A DNA stretch of 64,000 nucleotides from Pararhizobium qamdonense (GTDB lineage Bacteria; Pseudomonadota; Alphaproteobacteria; Rhizobiales; Rhizobiaceae), in the NCBI RefSeq assembly GCF_029277445.1, contig NZ_CP119566.1, positions 386,501-450,500 of the forward strand. The letters are read 5' to 3'. Positions within the stretch are counted from its first letter, which is position 1. Each line of letters starts with the position of its first letter. Below are positions 45,415 to 53,670 of the stretch, in pieces. The position numbers and the translations under genes are program-made. Under the pieces are notes generated by a model. It saw nothing but the letters and a program-made list of their open reading frames with translations, was not told where the DNA came from and searched no databases.

Positions 45415-46326
45415 GTGCGTCTGAAAACAACATTGATCGGGACGGCCCTGGCCGTGCTCGTTTCCACGGCTTTTGCCAATGCGCAGGTCGTCGTGTCCTC
45501 GAAGATCGATACCGAGGGTGGCGTGCTTGGCAATATCATCCTGGCGGTTCTAAAGGCCAATAATATCGAGACGACGGACCGGGTGCAGCTTGGCGCGACG
45601 CCCGTCGTGCGCAAGGCGATCACCGCAGGCGAGATCGATATCTATCCGGAATATACCGGCAATGCCGCCTTCTTCTTCGAAAAGGCTGATGATCCGCTCT
45701 GGAAGGATGCCGCAAAGGCCTATGCCGAGGCCAAGACGCTGGATTATGATGCCAACAAGATCGTCTGGCTGACGCCGTCGCCTGCAAACAACACCTGGGC
45801 TGTTGCGGTGCGCAAAGATCTGGCTGATGGCAGCAAGATCAAGACCTTCAGTGATTTCGGCAAATATGTAGCGGGCGGCGGTACCGTCGTTTTGGCGGCG
45901 TCTTCCGAGTTCGTCAATTCGGCAGCCGCACTTCCGGCATTTCAGACGACCTATGGGTTCACATTGAAATCTGACCAATTGATCACGCTGTCGGGTGGCG
46001 ATACCGCAGCGACGATCGCGGCGGCGGCCAACCAGACCAACGGCGCCAATGCCGCCATGGTCTATGGCACCGATGGCGGCATTGCGCCGTCGGGCCTCGT
46101 TGTGCTCGAAGACGACAAGGGCGTGCAGCCCGTCTACCAGCCGGCGCCGATCATCCGTGAAGCTGTTTTGAAGGAGCATCCGGACATCGAAACCCTGTTG
46201 AAGCCGGTGTTCGAGAAGCTCGATCTGGTGACCCTGCAGGATCTCAACGGCCGTGTTCAGGTGGGTGGCGAACCTGCCAAGGCGGTTGCCGAGGACTTCC
46301 TGAAGAAGAACGGCTTTCTGAAATAA
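45415..46326 (+). CDS. Osmoprotectant-type ABC transporter substrate-binding protein (OsmF/YehZ-like)
   Basis: A 303-residue periplasmic binding protein. The signal peptide (about residues 1-24, ends ANA) precedes QVVVSSKIDTEGGVLGNIIL, and AITAGEIDIYPEYTGNAAFFF is the diagnostic OpuAC/OsmF loop for quaternary-amine ligands; ANAAMVYGTDGGI follows. A GTG start at 45415 with AAGGGAGAA upstream is chosen because it yields a proper signal peptide; the open frame upstream is non-coding. First of four genes for a YehZYXW-like betaine or choline importer. Confidence 0.92.
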   Translation: MRLKTTLIGTALAVLVSTAFANAQVVVSSKIDTEGGVLGNIILAVLKANNIETTDRVQLGATPVVRKAITAGEIDIYPEYTGNAAFFFEKADDPLWKDAAKAYAEAKTLDYDANKIVWLTPSPANNTWAVAVRKDLADGSKIKTFSDFGKYVAGGGTVVLAASSEFVNSAAALPAFQTTYGFTLKSDQLITLSGGDTAATIAAAANQTNGANAAMVYGTDGGIAPSGLVVLEDDKGVQPVYQPAPIIREAVLKEHPDIETLLKPVFEKLDLVTLQDLNGRVQVGGEPAKAVAEDFLKKNGFLK

Positions 46327-46401
46327 GCCGGTCTCGTTAGGTTGCTGTTAAATGGCCGGCTTGCAGAATGAAGCCGGCCCAAAGGGGATGGGGATGGCAG
46401 T

Positions 46402-47568
46402 GTGAGCATTCGCTTCGACAAGCTCGGTGTGGTCGTTGCGCTCCTGATCGCTTATGGCGTGCTCGCCGCGCCGTTTGCGACGTTTCGCGCCAATCGCATC
46501 GTGCCGGGTGACGGGAAAGGCATTCTCGATGCCCTGTCGGCTGGTGCGGGAATTCTACTTTTCGCGTTGATGGTCTGCGCGGCCCTGATTGTTCTGTTCA
46601 AGACGCCGACGCGCCTTCGGCTGTTGACTGCGGCTGCGGGTCTTGCTGCGATCGCTGTTTTCGTCGGGATGGCGGCAACGTTTCTGACGCCGGCAGGCAA
46701 TAGCTATGCGCGGGTTTCGCCGGCGTCCGGCTTCTGGATCCTGCTGTTTTCCTTCGCCCTTCTGGCTGCCGATTCGATCACCAGGCTGCGGCCCCTGCCG
46801 CTGGTCAGGGTGCTTCTTCTGGCCGTCACGCTGGGCGGGGCGGCGACAATCCTGATGTCGGGATTGTGGGATGGCCTGTCGATTCTCAAGGAATATTCGG
46901 GCCGGGCCGATGTGTTCTGGCTGGAAGCCGGGAAGCATGTGACGCTGGCTTTGGGGTCGCTGGTAGCGTCGGTCGTGGTCGGGCTGCCGCTTGGCATTCT
47001 CTGCCACCGGGTCGCTCCGTTGCGGGCCGGCGTGCTCAACACGCTCAACCTGATCCAGACGATACCGTCGATCGCGCTCTTCGGTATTCTGATCGCGCCG
47101 CTTGGCTGGATCGCCGTCAACGTGCCGGGGGCAGCCGCCATCGGCATTCGCGGTATCGGTGCTGCGCCCGCCTTCGTCGCGCTGTTTCTCTATTCGCTGC
47201 TGCCGGTCGTCGCCAATACCGTGGTCGGTCTTGCCGGCGTGCCGCGTGAGGCAAACGAGGCCGCGCGCGGTATCGGCATGACGGATCGCCAGAGACTGTT
47301 CGGCATCGAGTTTCCGCTGGCAATGCCCGTCATCCTCACGGGCATTCGCATCGTGCTGGTGCAGAATATCGGCCTTGCCACCATCGCGGCGCTCATCGGC
47401 GGCGGCGGTTTCGGCGTGTTCGTCTTCCAGGGCATTGGCCAGACGGCGATGGATCTTGTGCTGCTGGGTGCCGTGCCGACCGTGGTTTTAGCCTTTGCCG
47501 CCGCGATCGTGCTCGATGCGCTGATTGAAATGAATGCCCCTCAGCAAGAACGAGGAAGGGCCGCATGA
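46402..47568 (+). CDS. Osmoprotectant ABC transporter permease (YehY-like)
   Basis: A 388-residue permease with an extra N-terminal set of hydrophobic helices (about residues 1-150) before the standard permease domain (about 170-375). The core has LGSLVASVVVGLPLGILCH, TLNLIQTIPSIALFGILIAPLG and the EAA-like loop LPREANEAARGIGMTDRQRLFGIEFPLAMPVILTGIRI. The double-length layout matches YehY rather than a simple OpuCB. GTG start with GGGG upstream. It overlaps the ATPase gene by 4 bp. Confidence 0.9.
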   Translation: MSIRFDKLGVVVALLIAYGVLAAPFATFRANRIVPGDGKGILDALSAGAGILLFALMVCAALIVLFKTPTRLRLLTAAAGLAAIAVFVGMAATFLTPAGNSYARVSPASGFWILLFSFALLAADSITRLRPLPLVRVLLLAVTLGGAATILMSGLWDGLSILKEYSGRADVFWLEAGKHVTLALGSLVASVVVGLPLGILCHRVAPLRAGVLNTLNLIQTIPSIALFGILIAPLGWIAVNVPGAAAIGIRGIGAAPAFVALFLYSLLPVVANTVVGLAGVPREANEAARGIGMTDRQRLFGIEFPLAMPVILTGIRIVLVQNIGLATIAALIGGGGFGVFVFQGIGQTAMDLVLLGAVPTVVLAFAAAIVLDALIEMNAPQQERGRAA

Positions 47569-48503
47569 TCGAAATCGACGGGATCACCAAAAGCTACGAC
47601 GGTAATGTCGTCGTCAACGATGTGTCGATGACGATCGAGCCACGCACCGTGACGGTCATTGTCGGAACCTCCGGTTCGGGCAAGACGACGCTTCTGCGAA
47701 TGATCAACCGGCTGGTCGAGCCGACGGCCGGAACGATCCGCCTGGACGGCGAGGACAATCGCTCGATGCCGGGGTTCGAATTGCGGCGCCGGATCGGCTA
47801 TGCGATCCAGGGCCACGGGTTGTTTCCGCATCGTACTGTTGCGCAGAACATTGCGACGGTGCCGGTTCTGCTTGGCTGGGACAAGGCGCGGATCGATGCG
47901 AAGGTCGCGGAGTTGCTGACGCTGTTTCAGCTCGATCCGGCCGCCTTCGCATCCCGGTTTCCGCATGAGCTTTCCGGCGGCCAGCAGCAACGCGTCGGCG
48001 TGGCGCGGGCGCTCGCGGCAGAGCCGAACGTGCTGTTGATGGATGAGCCTTTCGGCGCCCTCGACCCGATCATCCGGGCAAAGGCGCAGGCCGATCTGCT
48101 CGCCATTCAGCGCGTGCTGGGCACGACGATCGTGCTGGTGACGCATGACATGGATGAGGCGTTTCACCTCGCCCACAAGATCGCCGTGATGGATAAGGGC
48201 GCGCTCGTTCAATATGGCAAGCCCGCCGAACTGGTGAAGGATCCGGCAACTGAATTCGTCCAGACGCTGATCGGCACCAGCGAGCGGCCATTCCGGCTGC
48301 TGTCGATCGACACCGCAGGCGATGCGGTCGAGCCGGGAGCGGCGGATGGGCAGCCAGTAATGGAAACGGTGAGCCAGCGCGATGCGCTCTCCGAACTGCT
48401 GTGGAGCGGACGGGCGGCCTTGCCGGTCGCCGCTGCCGATGGCCGGATTCTGGGCCGGGTAACCTTGGAAGGGCTGACCAGGCGTGCAGCAAAGCCGCAA
48501 TGA
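47565..48503 (+). CDS. Osmoprotectant ABC transporter ATP-binding protein (YehX/OpuCA-like)
   Basis: A 312-residue ATPase. Walker A is GTSGSGKTT (about residue 34), the signature LSGGQQQRVGVARAL, Walker B VLLMDEPFGALDPI and the switch VTHDMDEA. The C-terminal 60 residues resemble part of a CBS-type regulatory segment (ALSELLWSGRAALPVAAADGRILGRVTLEGL), as in OpuCA, where CBS domains sense ionic strength. Overlaps both neighbours by 4 bp. Confidence 0.92.
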   Translation: MIEIDGITKSYDGNVVVNDVSMTIEPRTVTVIVGTSGSGKTTLLRMINRLVEPTAGTIRLDGEDNRSMPGFELRRRIGYAIQGHGLFPHRTVAQNIATVPVLLGWDKARIDAKVAELLTLFQLDPAAFASRFPHELSGGQQQRVGVARALAAEPNVLLMDEPFGALDPIIRAKAQADLLAIQRVLGTTIVLVTHDMDEAFHLAHKIAVMDKGALVQYGKPAELVKDPATEFVQTLIGTSERPFRLLSIDTAGDAVEPGAADGQPVMETVSQRDALSELLWSGRAALPVAAADGRILGRVTLEGLTRRAAKPQ

Positions 48504-49252
48504 AGGCCTTTATCCCGCATCTCCTGCGCGCCGCGCTATTGGCTGTGCTGATTGCCTTTCTCCTGGCGCCCGGCTGGTTTGATCCGCTGTTGAAGCCGTT
48601 GGTGCAGGAGAATGCGCCGGCGATCTACAATCAGGGCAGCCTGCTGACGCTGACGCTCCTGCATCTGCGCACCGTCGCCATTGCCACGACCGGTGCCATC
48701 ATCGTCGCGGTCACGCTGGCCATTCTGGTCACGCGGTCTTTCGGGGCGGAATTCCTGCCTTTATCGCGCAGCCTGGTCAATGTCGGGCAGACATTTCCGC
48801 CGGTCGCCGTGCTGGCGCTTGCGGTGCCGATCCTCGGTTTCGGCGAGAAACCGACGCTGGTGGCGCTGTTTCTCTACGGGCTTTTGCCGATCTTTGAAAA
48901 CACGCTAACGGGATTGACGACCTTGCCGCCCTCGGTGATGGAGGCCGCCCGTGGTTCCGGCATGACGGACCGCCAGCGCCTCTTCAAGGTGGAACTGCCG
49001 CTGGCCATGCCGGTGATCCTGGCCGGCATCCGGCTGTCGGTGGTGATCAGCCTGGCCACGGCGACGATCGGCTCGACGGTGGCGGCAAAGACGCTGGGCG
49101 AGGTGATCATTGCCGGTTTGCAATCCAACAATATCGCCTTCGTTTTGCAGGGCGGACTGATCGTCGGGGCACTTGCCGTACTGATTTATGACGGCTTTTC
49201 GGCAATCGAGCGCGTCCTTGCGCGGCGCGCAGGACTGTCGGCGCGGGCCTGA
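48500..49252 (+). CDS. Osmoprotectant ABC transporter permease (YehW-like)
   Basis: A 250-residue permease. RSLVNVGQTFPPVAVLALAVPILGFGEKPTLVALFLYGLLPIFENT and the ATPase-contact loop PPSVMEAARGSGMTDRQRLFKVELPLAMPVILAGIRLSV are characteristic of the OpuCB/YehW family. With five or six hydrophobic segments it pairs with the longer permease at 46402. It closes the four-gene operon and is convergent with uxuA. Confidence 0.92.
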   Translation: MKAFIPHLLRAALLAVLIAFLLAPGWFDPLLKPLVQENAPAIYNQGSLLTLTLLHLRTVAIATTGAIIVAVTLAILVTRSFGAEFLPLSRSLVNVGQTFPPVAVLALAVPILGFGEKPTLVALFLYGLLPIFENTLTGLTTLPPSVMEAARGSGMTDRQRLFKVELPLAMPVILAGIRLSVVISLATATIGSTVAAKTLGEVIIAGLQSNNIAFVLQGGLIVGALAVLIYDGFSAIERVLARRAGLSARA

Positions 49253-49271
49253 CCCCGCGCCTTCGCTGTTT

Positions 49272-50447
49272 CTATGTCAGTTGATTGACCGCGGCGATGA
49301 CGCCGCGCAATTCGGCAAGGCCCTTGAGGCGGCCGATGCAGGAATAGCCGGGATTGACCTTCTTTTTCTGGTCATCAATCAACAGATGTCCATGATCGGG
49401 GCGCATCGGGATGATGCTGTCGTTGCGACCCTCCCGTTCGCGCCGCCGCTCTTCAGCGCGCAGAATCGAGATCAGCGAGACCATGTTGACATCGCCGGCC
49501 AGATGCTCGGATTCGATGAACGAGCCGTCCGGTTCCTTGTTGACATTGCGCAAATGGGCAAAATGGATGCGGGCCGCAAAGCGCTCCGCCATTTTGGTGA
49601 CATCGTTGCCGGTGCGTGAGCCGTAGGAACCGGCGCAAAGGGTGATACCATTTGCCGGCTCATCGACCGCATCGAGGATGGTCTGGATGTCATCGGCAGT
49701 GGAGACGACGCGGGGCAGGCCGAACAGCGAGAACGGCGGATCGTCGGGGTGTATGGCAAGCCGGACGCCGTTTTCGGCGGCGACAGGCACCACTTCCTTG
49801 AGGAACTCGATGAGGTTGGCGCGCATGTCGCCGGAGGAGACGTCGTCGAAACTGGCAATCTCGGCGCGGATTTTTTCGCGCGTGTGACTGTCTTCGCCGC
49901 CGGGCAGACCGGCGATGATGTTCCGTTCGAGCGTCAGGATTTCATCGTCGCTTTTTTGCGCCAGCCTTTGCCGTGCGGCCTCGATGACATCGGGCGCGTA
50001 GCTGTCTTCAGCGGCACGGCGTTTCAGCACGAAAACATCATAGGCGACGAAATCGATCATGTCGAAGCGCAGCGCAAAGCCGCCGGCCTCGGTTGGGTAC
50101 AACAGATTGGTGCGGGTCCAATCGACCACCGGCATGAAATTGTAGCACACTACAGGCACGCCGCCCTTGCCCAGATTGGCAAGGCTCTGTTTCCAGGCAT
50201 CCAGAGTGCGCCGCCAGTCGCCGTCACGCCGCTTGATCGCCGAGTTGACAGGAATGGATTCGCAGACGGCCCATGTCATCCCGGCCTTCCTGACCAGCGC
50301 CATGCGCTCAGCGATGTCGCCGGGCGTCCAGATGCGGCCGTCATAGATATGGTGGAGGGCCGTGACGACGCCGTGGGCGCCGGCCTGGCGCGCGTCAGAC
50401 AAGGTGACCGGGTCCTCAGGTCCAAACCAGCGCCAGCTTTCCAGCAT
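49272..50447 (-). CDS. uxuA: D-mannonate dehydratase
   Basis: A 391-residue TIM-barrel enzyme that dehydrates D-mannonate to 2-keto-3-deoxygluconate in glucuronate catabolism. MLESWRWFGPEDPVTLSDARQAGAHGVVTALHHI at the start, AIHPDDPP and IHFAHLRNVNKEPDGSFIESEHLAGDVNM in the middle and MRPDHGHLL near the end hold the metal and catalytic residues. The ATG at 50447 has GGAGGAG at ideal spacing; an ATG at 50453 is too close to it. It is divergent from a GntR regulator with an operator-like palindrome between them. Confidence 0.95.
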   Translation of the reverse strand: MLESWRWFGPEDPVTLSDARQAGAHGVVTALHHIYDGRIWTPGDIAERMALVRKAGMTWAVCESIPVNSAIKRRDGDWRRTLDAWKQSLANLGKGGVPVVCYNFMPVVDWTRTNLLYPTEAGGFALRFDMIDFVAYDVFVLKRRAAEDSYAPDVIEAARQRLAQKSDDEILTLERNIIAGLPGGEDSHTREKIRAEIASFDDVSSGDMRANLIEFLKEVVPVAAENGVRLAIHPDDPPFSLFGLPRVVSTADDIQTILDAVDEPANGITLCAGSYGSRTGNDVTKMAERFAARIHFAHLRNVNKEPDGSFIESEHLAGDVNMVSLISILRAEERRREREGRNDSIIPMRPDHGHLLIDDQKKKVNPGYSCIGRLKGLAELRGVIAAVNQLT

Positions 50448-50463
50448 ATTCATCTCCTCCGTT

Positions 50464-50480
50464 ATAATGTTGGACAATTA
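50464..50480. promoter_or_regulatory. Candidate second GntR operator half-palindrome
   Basis: TAATGTTGGACAATTA (with neighbours) is similar to the perfect palindrome at 50527, sharing ATGT-x-GGACA. It lies just upstream of the uxuA ribosome-binding site. Confidence 0.45.
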
Positions 50481-50526
50481 ATGCAGATATTTGGATAAAA
50501 TCAATATCTACGAGTTGATTTCGCTA

Positions 50527-50541
50527 TTATGTCGGACATAA
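50527..50541. promoter_or_regulatory. Perfect palindrome, candidate GntR-family operator
   Basis: TTATGTCGGACATAA is a 7-1-7 perfect palindrome, 31 bp before the gntR-type start and between divergent promoters. The size and symmetry fit operators of FadR-type GntR regulators such as UxuR/ExuR. Confidence 0.65.
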
Positions 50542-50571
50542 ACTGCCATGCAACAGGACAGGAGATTTGGA

Positions 50572-51318
50572 ATGGAAGACGGTGCGCGCGCTTCCGCCGT
50601 TGACGGAATGGTGGATCATATTCGCGGCCTCATCCGCGAACGCGGCCTGACGGTCGGTGATGTTTTGCCCAGCGAAGCCGAGCTTGCCGTCATGTTCGAT
50701 GCCAGTCGCAACACCGTGCGCGAAGCTTTCCGGACGTTGAAGGCCTATGGCGTCGCTGAATCCCGGCAAAAAGTCGGGGCTGTCCTGACCGGCCAGCATC
50801 AATCGGCAATGCGCGACCTGTTTTCCTTCGCCATGGATATTTCCGTCGATGCTTTCCGCGATATTCAGGGATACCGGCGGCTAACGGAGATGAGCCTGTT
50901 CGATCTGCTCTCGACGCGGATCACCGAGGAAACGCTGGCCGGGATGGAGGTGCTCAATGCGCGCATCCTGCAGGCGGGCACGCCCGAAGAGGCATCGGAG
51001 CTGGACTACCAGTTTCACAAGCTGATGGTGGATGCGGCGGGAAACCGGACGTTGTCGGAGACCTATGGCATGTTGAAGCCGGTGATCGGGCGGCTGATGC
51101 TGGCGGGCAAGTCGCAGCGGCTGGTGCTGGAGAGCGTCGCCAGCGAACATGCCGATATCGTCAGGGCGCTGCGCGAACGCGACCGGATCGGATTTGCATA
51201 TCATATGGACCGGCATCTCGATGCGGGCCTGGAATTCATTCCGGCCGCAGATGGCCCGCGCGGCGGGCAGGGGGCGGCATTGAAAAGAGTGAAGGGACGG
51301 GAGAAGCGCGATGCGTGA
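50572..51318 (+). CDS. GntR-family (FadR subgroup) transcriptional regulator
   Basis: A 248-residue regulator. The N-terminal winged helix is residues about 10-75 (VDHIRGLIRERGLTVGDVLPSEAELAVMFDASRNTVREAFRTLKAYGVAE) and the C-terminal FCD-type helical effector domain is about 100-230, with ELDYQFHKLMVDAAGN carrying metal-ligand-like Asp and His. AGGAG lies before the ATG at 50572. It probably controls uxuA and its own operon in response to a uronate or keto-acid, like UxuR. It overlaps the SDR gene by 8 bp. Confidence 0.92.
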   Translation: MEDGARASAVDGMVDHIRGLIRERGLTVGDVLPSEAELAVMFDASRNTVREAFRTLKAYGVAESRQKVGAVLTGQHQSAMRDLFSFAMDISVDAFRDIQGYRRLTEMSLFDLLSTRITEETLAGMEVLNARILQAGTPEEASELDYQFHKLMVDAAGNRTLSETYGMLKPVIGRLMLAGKSQRLVLESVASEHADIVRALRERDRIGFAYHMDRHLDAGLEFIPAADGPRGGQGAALKRVKGREKRDA

Positions 51319-52096
51319 ATTCGAGGGGAAGGTTGCCGTCGTCACCGGAACGACCGGTATCGGCCGGGCTGTTGCGCTGCATCTCGCCCGCCAGGGCGCT
51401 TCCGTGGCGTCGCTGGGGATCGATCTCGATGCCAATGCCGGGCTTGAGACGCTTGCTGCTGCCGAAAGCCTCTTGCTCACCGTTTTTCATGCGGATGTTT
51501 CCGTGCCTGCCGATGTGAGCCGCGCCATGGCGTCGGCTATCGCGGCGTTCGGCGGGATCGACATCATCGTCAATTCGGCCGCAGTACATCCCTATGGCAC
51601 GGCGGAGACCACGCCGTTCGAGGCCTTCATGCGCTGCATGGCCGTCAATGTCGGTTCGATCCATCTGACGGCAGAGTTCGGCGTGCCGGAGATGCGCAAG
51701 CGCGGCGGCGGCGTGATCGTCAATCTGTCGAGCGTGCAAGGGCATGCCTGCCAGAGCGGCGTTTCCGCCTATGTTGCCTCCAAGGGTGCGATCCATGCGC
51801 TGACGCGGGCGATGGCGCTCGATTTTGCCGGCGATCGCATCCGGGTTGTCTCGATCAGTCCGGGCTCTGTGCGCACGCCGATCCTGGAGCTGGCAGCGCG
51901 GACATTCGAGGGAGAGGATGCCGATATCGATGCCGTGTTCCAGCGTTTTGGCGCTGCGCATCCGCTGGGGCGGATCGGTGAACCGGAGGAAGTGGCGGTG
52001 CTTGCCGCTTTCCTGGCCTCGGATAAAGCAGGCTTCATCACAGGGTCGGACCACCGGATCGATGGCGGTCTGACAGCCGGTATCGGCGTTCGCTGA
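51311..52096 (+). CDS. SDR-family oxidoreductase in the uxuA locus
   Basis: A 261-residue short-chain dehydrogenase. TGTTGIG is the cofactor loop, NLSSVQG and YVASK hold the catalytic Ser, Tyr and Lys, and GRIGEPEEVAVLAAFLASDKAGFITGSDHRIDGG is the usual C-terminal region. The usual mannonate/fructuronate oxidoreductase UxuB belongs to another family and is absent here, so this SDR could fill that step. That is an inference from its place between gntR and the isomerase-like gene. Confidence 0.85.
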   Translation: MREFEGKVAVVTGTTGIGRAVALHLARQGASVASLGIDLDANAGLETLAAAESLLLTVFHADVSVPADVSRAMASAIAAFGGIDIIVNSAAVHPYGTAETTPFEAFMRCMAVNVGSIHLTAEFGVPEMRKRGGGVIVNLSSVQGHACQSGVSAYVASKGAIHALTRAMALDFAGDRIRVVSISPGSVRTPILELAARTFEGEDADIDAVFQRFGAAHPLGRIGEPEEVAVLAAFLASDKAGFITGSDHRIDGGLTAGIGVR

Positions 52097-52106
52097 AGGA
52101 GAGACC

Positions 52107-52805
52107 ATGAGCATTCCGATGAAACGTAGCGCCATCAACGCCATCATGCGCGAGAGCGAGGTTTTCATGCGCTCGTTCGGCTTCGTCCTGCCGCCGTTTT
52201 CGCGGTGGTCACCGGACGAGATGCGGGCGCGCAAGGGCGAGATCGGCGGCATTACCGGCGCATCGCTGGGCTGGGATATCACCGATTTCGGGCTTGGTGA
52301 TTTTGAGCAAACAGGGCTCTTCCTGTTCACCGTGCGCAACGGCCGCTTTGCCGATCTGCAGCGCGGACGCGGCATGCTCTATGCCGAAAAGGCGATGATC
52401 GCCCGCAAGGATCAGGTGACGCCAATGCACCGGCATCTTCTGAAGGCCGAAGACATTATCAATCGCGGTGGTGGCACGCTGGTGATCGAGCTGTTTGGCG
52501 ATACAGGCGGCCAGTGCGATCGCGCCAAGGGCACACGGGTGGCGACCGACGGCATCTGGCGCGAGCTGGCGCCGGGCCATAAGCTGAGATTATCACCCGG
52601 AGAAAGCGTGACCCTGATGCCGGGTGACTGGCACGCGTTCTGGGGCGAGGGCGCCGATGTCTTCGTCGCCGAGGTTTCCACCGTCAACGACGACAATACC
52701 GACAATATTTTCGAGGACCCGGCAGTAACGCGGTTTTCCGGCATCGAGGAGGACGAGGCGCCGCTGCATCTGCTGGTGCCGGATTATGCGCAGTGGTTGC
52801 GGTAG
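52107..52805 (+). CDS. D-lyxose isomerase-family cupin protein
   Basis: A 232-residue cupin of the D-lyxose/D-mannose ketol-isomerase type. TPMHRHLLKAEDIINRGGGTLVIELFG contains the metal-binding His pair and Glu, and GESVTLMPGDWHAFWGEGADVFVAEVSTVNDDNTDNIF the second set. Members interconvert aldoses and ketoses. In this locus, which lacks a uronate isomerase gene (uxaC), it might isomerise a uronate or aldose feeding into UxuA. It starts 10 bp after the SDR gene and ends the operon. Confidence 0.85.
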   Translation: MSIPMKRSAINAIMRESEVFMRSFGFVLPPFSRWSPDEMRARKGEIGGITGASLGWDITDFGLGDFEQTGLFLFTVRNGRFADLQRGRGMLYAEKAMIARKDQVTPMHRHLLKAEDIINRGGGTLVIELFGDTGGQCDRAKGTRVATDGIWRELAPGHKLRLSPGESVTLMPGDWHAFWGEGADVFVAEVSTVNDDNTDNIFEDPAVTRFSGIEEDEAPLHLLVPDYAQWLR

Positions 52806-52929
52806 GCGAGGGGATTGAGCGGGCGTTTGTTGAAAGTTACGCTTCCCGTTTCTCCGCTATGGTGGACTTTTTCAGGATGAAACGTGCTGACATTTCCGGC
52901 GGGACCGATCGGGGTTGTCAGACCCTTTT

Positions 52930-53670
52930 TCAATCCTCCCGCGTCGAGGCTGCGGTGACCGTCAGTGTTGTAAACCCGCTGATGGCAATAGCTGCGCGCG
53001 CGGGGGTCGGGATGGCGCCGCAGAGGCTTCCGGTGGTGATAATGCGGCCCTTGGCGACGGGTTCGGTCAAGGCGTTGGCGAAGAGCAGAAAGGCGGCGAC
53101 GGGATCGTCATTGGGGTGTTTGCCGGGGCCGGTAAAAACGGTGTCACCATTGATGGTGATGGTCAGCGGATAGGCCTGGCCGGGGTCGATCATCTTTACA
53201 GACACTTCTTCGCCCAGAACATAACCGGCGTTGCCGAGACGATCGGCAAGAAACAGGAGGGCGGGCGCCTTGCTGCCATCGTCCAAGCGGTGGCCGAGGA
53301 ACTCGACGCCGGACGAGATGGTGGCGACATGATCAAGAAGGGTTTGGCGAGTGTAAGGTGTGTTACCGGGAGCGGCGAGTTCCTTGCCGAGCACGAAGCA
53401 GATTTCCACTTCCAGCGCATCGACGGCCGGGCGCTCGAAACCGGCGGTGCCGGAGGTGCTGGCATGGGTAATATGCGCCATCGGTGCGGAGACAGAGTTG
53501 CCATCCGGCCGGATCGCCACCTTGTAGCCGCCAGTCAGCCAGCCGTTCAAGGCCATCGTTTCGCGCTGCACGGCAAAGGCATCGGCGGAGGGTTCGGTCA
53601 GTGAAGCGGAGGTGAGGCGAATGCCCTGGTTGTCGGAGTCTGACAGTTGGCGGGCGAGGGTGGCGGGCAT
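52930..53670 (-). CDS. 2-keto-4-pentenoate hydratase-family protein
   Basis: A 246-residue member of the hydratase fold family. VDALEVEICFVLGKEL keeps the E-x-E metal pair, followed by SSGVEFLGHRL (third acid) and the late TGSLCGAIP. The first residues and DRLGNAGYVLGEEV are consistent with an MhpD-like hydratase. AGGAG lies 7 bp before the ATG at 53670; the frame is open 45 codons upstream without support. It stands alone, convergent with the lyxose isomerase gene, so the pathway is unknown. Confidence 0.8.
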   Translation of the reverse strand: MPATLARQLSDSDNQGIRLTSASLTEPSADAFAVQRETMALNGWLTGGYKVAIRPDGNSVSAPMAHITHASTSGTAGFERPAVDALEVEICFVLGKELAAPGNTPYTRQTLLDHVATISSGVEFLGHRLDDGSKAPALLFLADRLGNAGYVLGEEVSVKMIDPGQAYPLTITINGDTVFTGPGKHPNDDPVAAFLLFANALTEPVAKGRIITTGSLCGAIPTPARAAIAISGFTTLTVTAASTRED

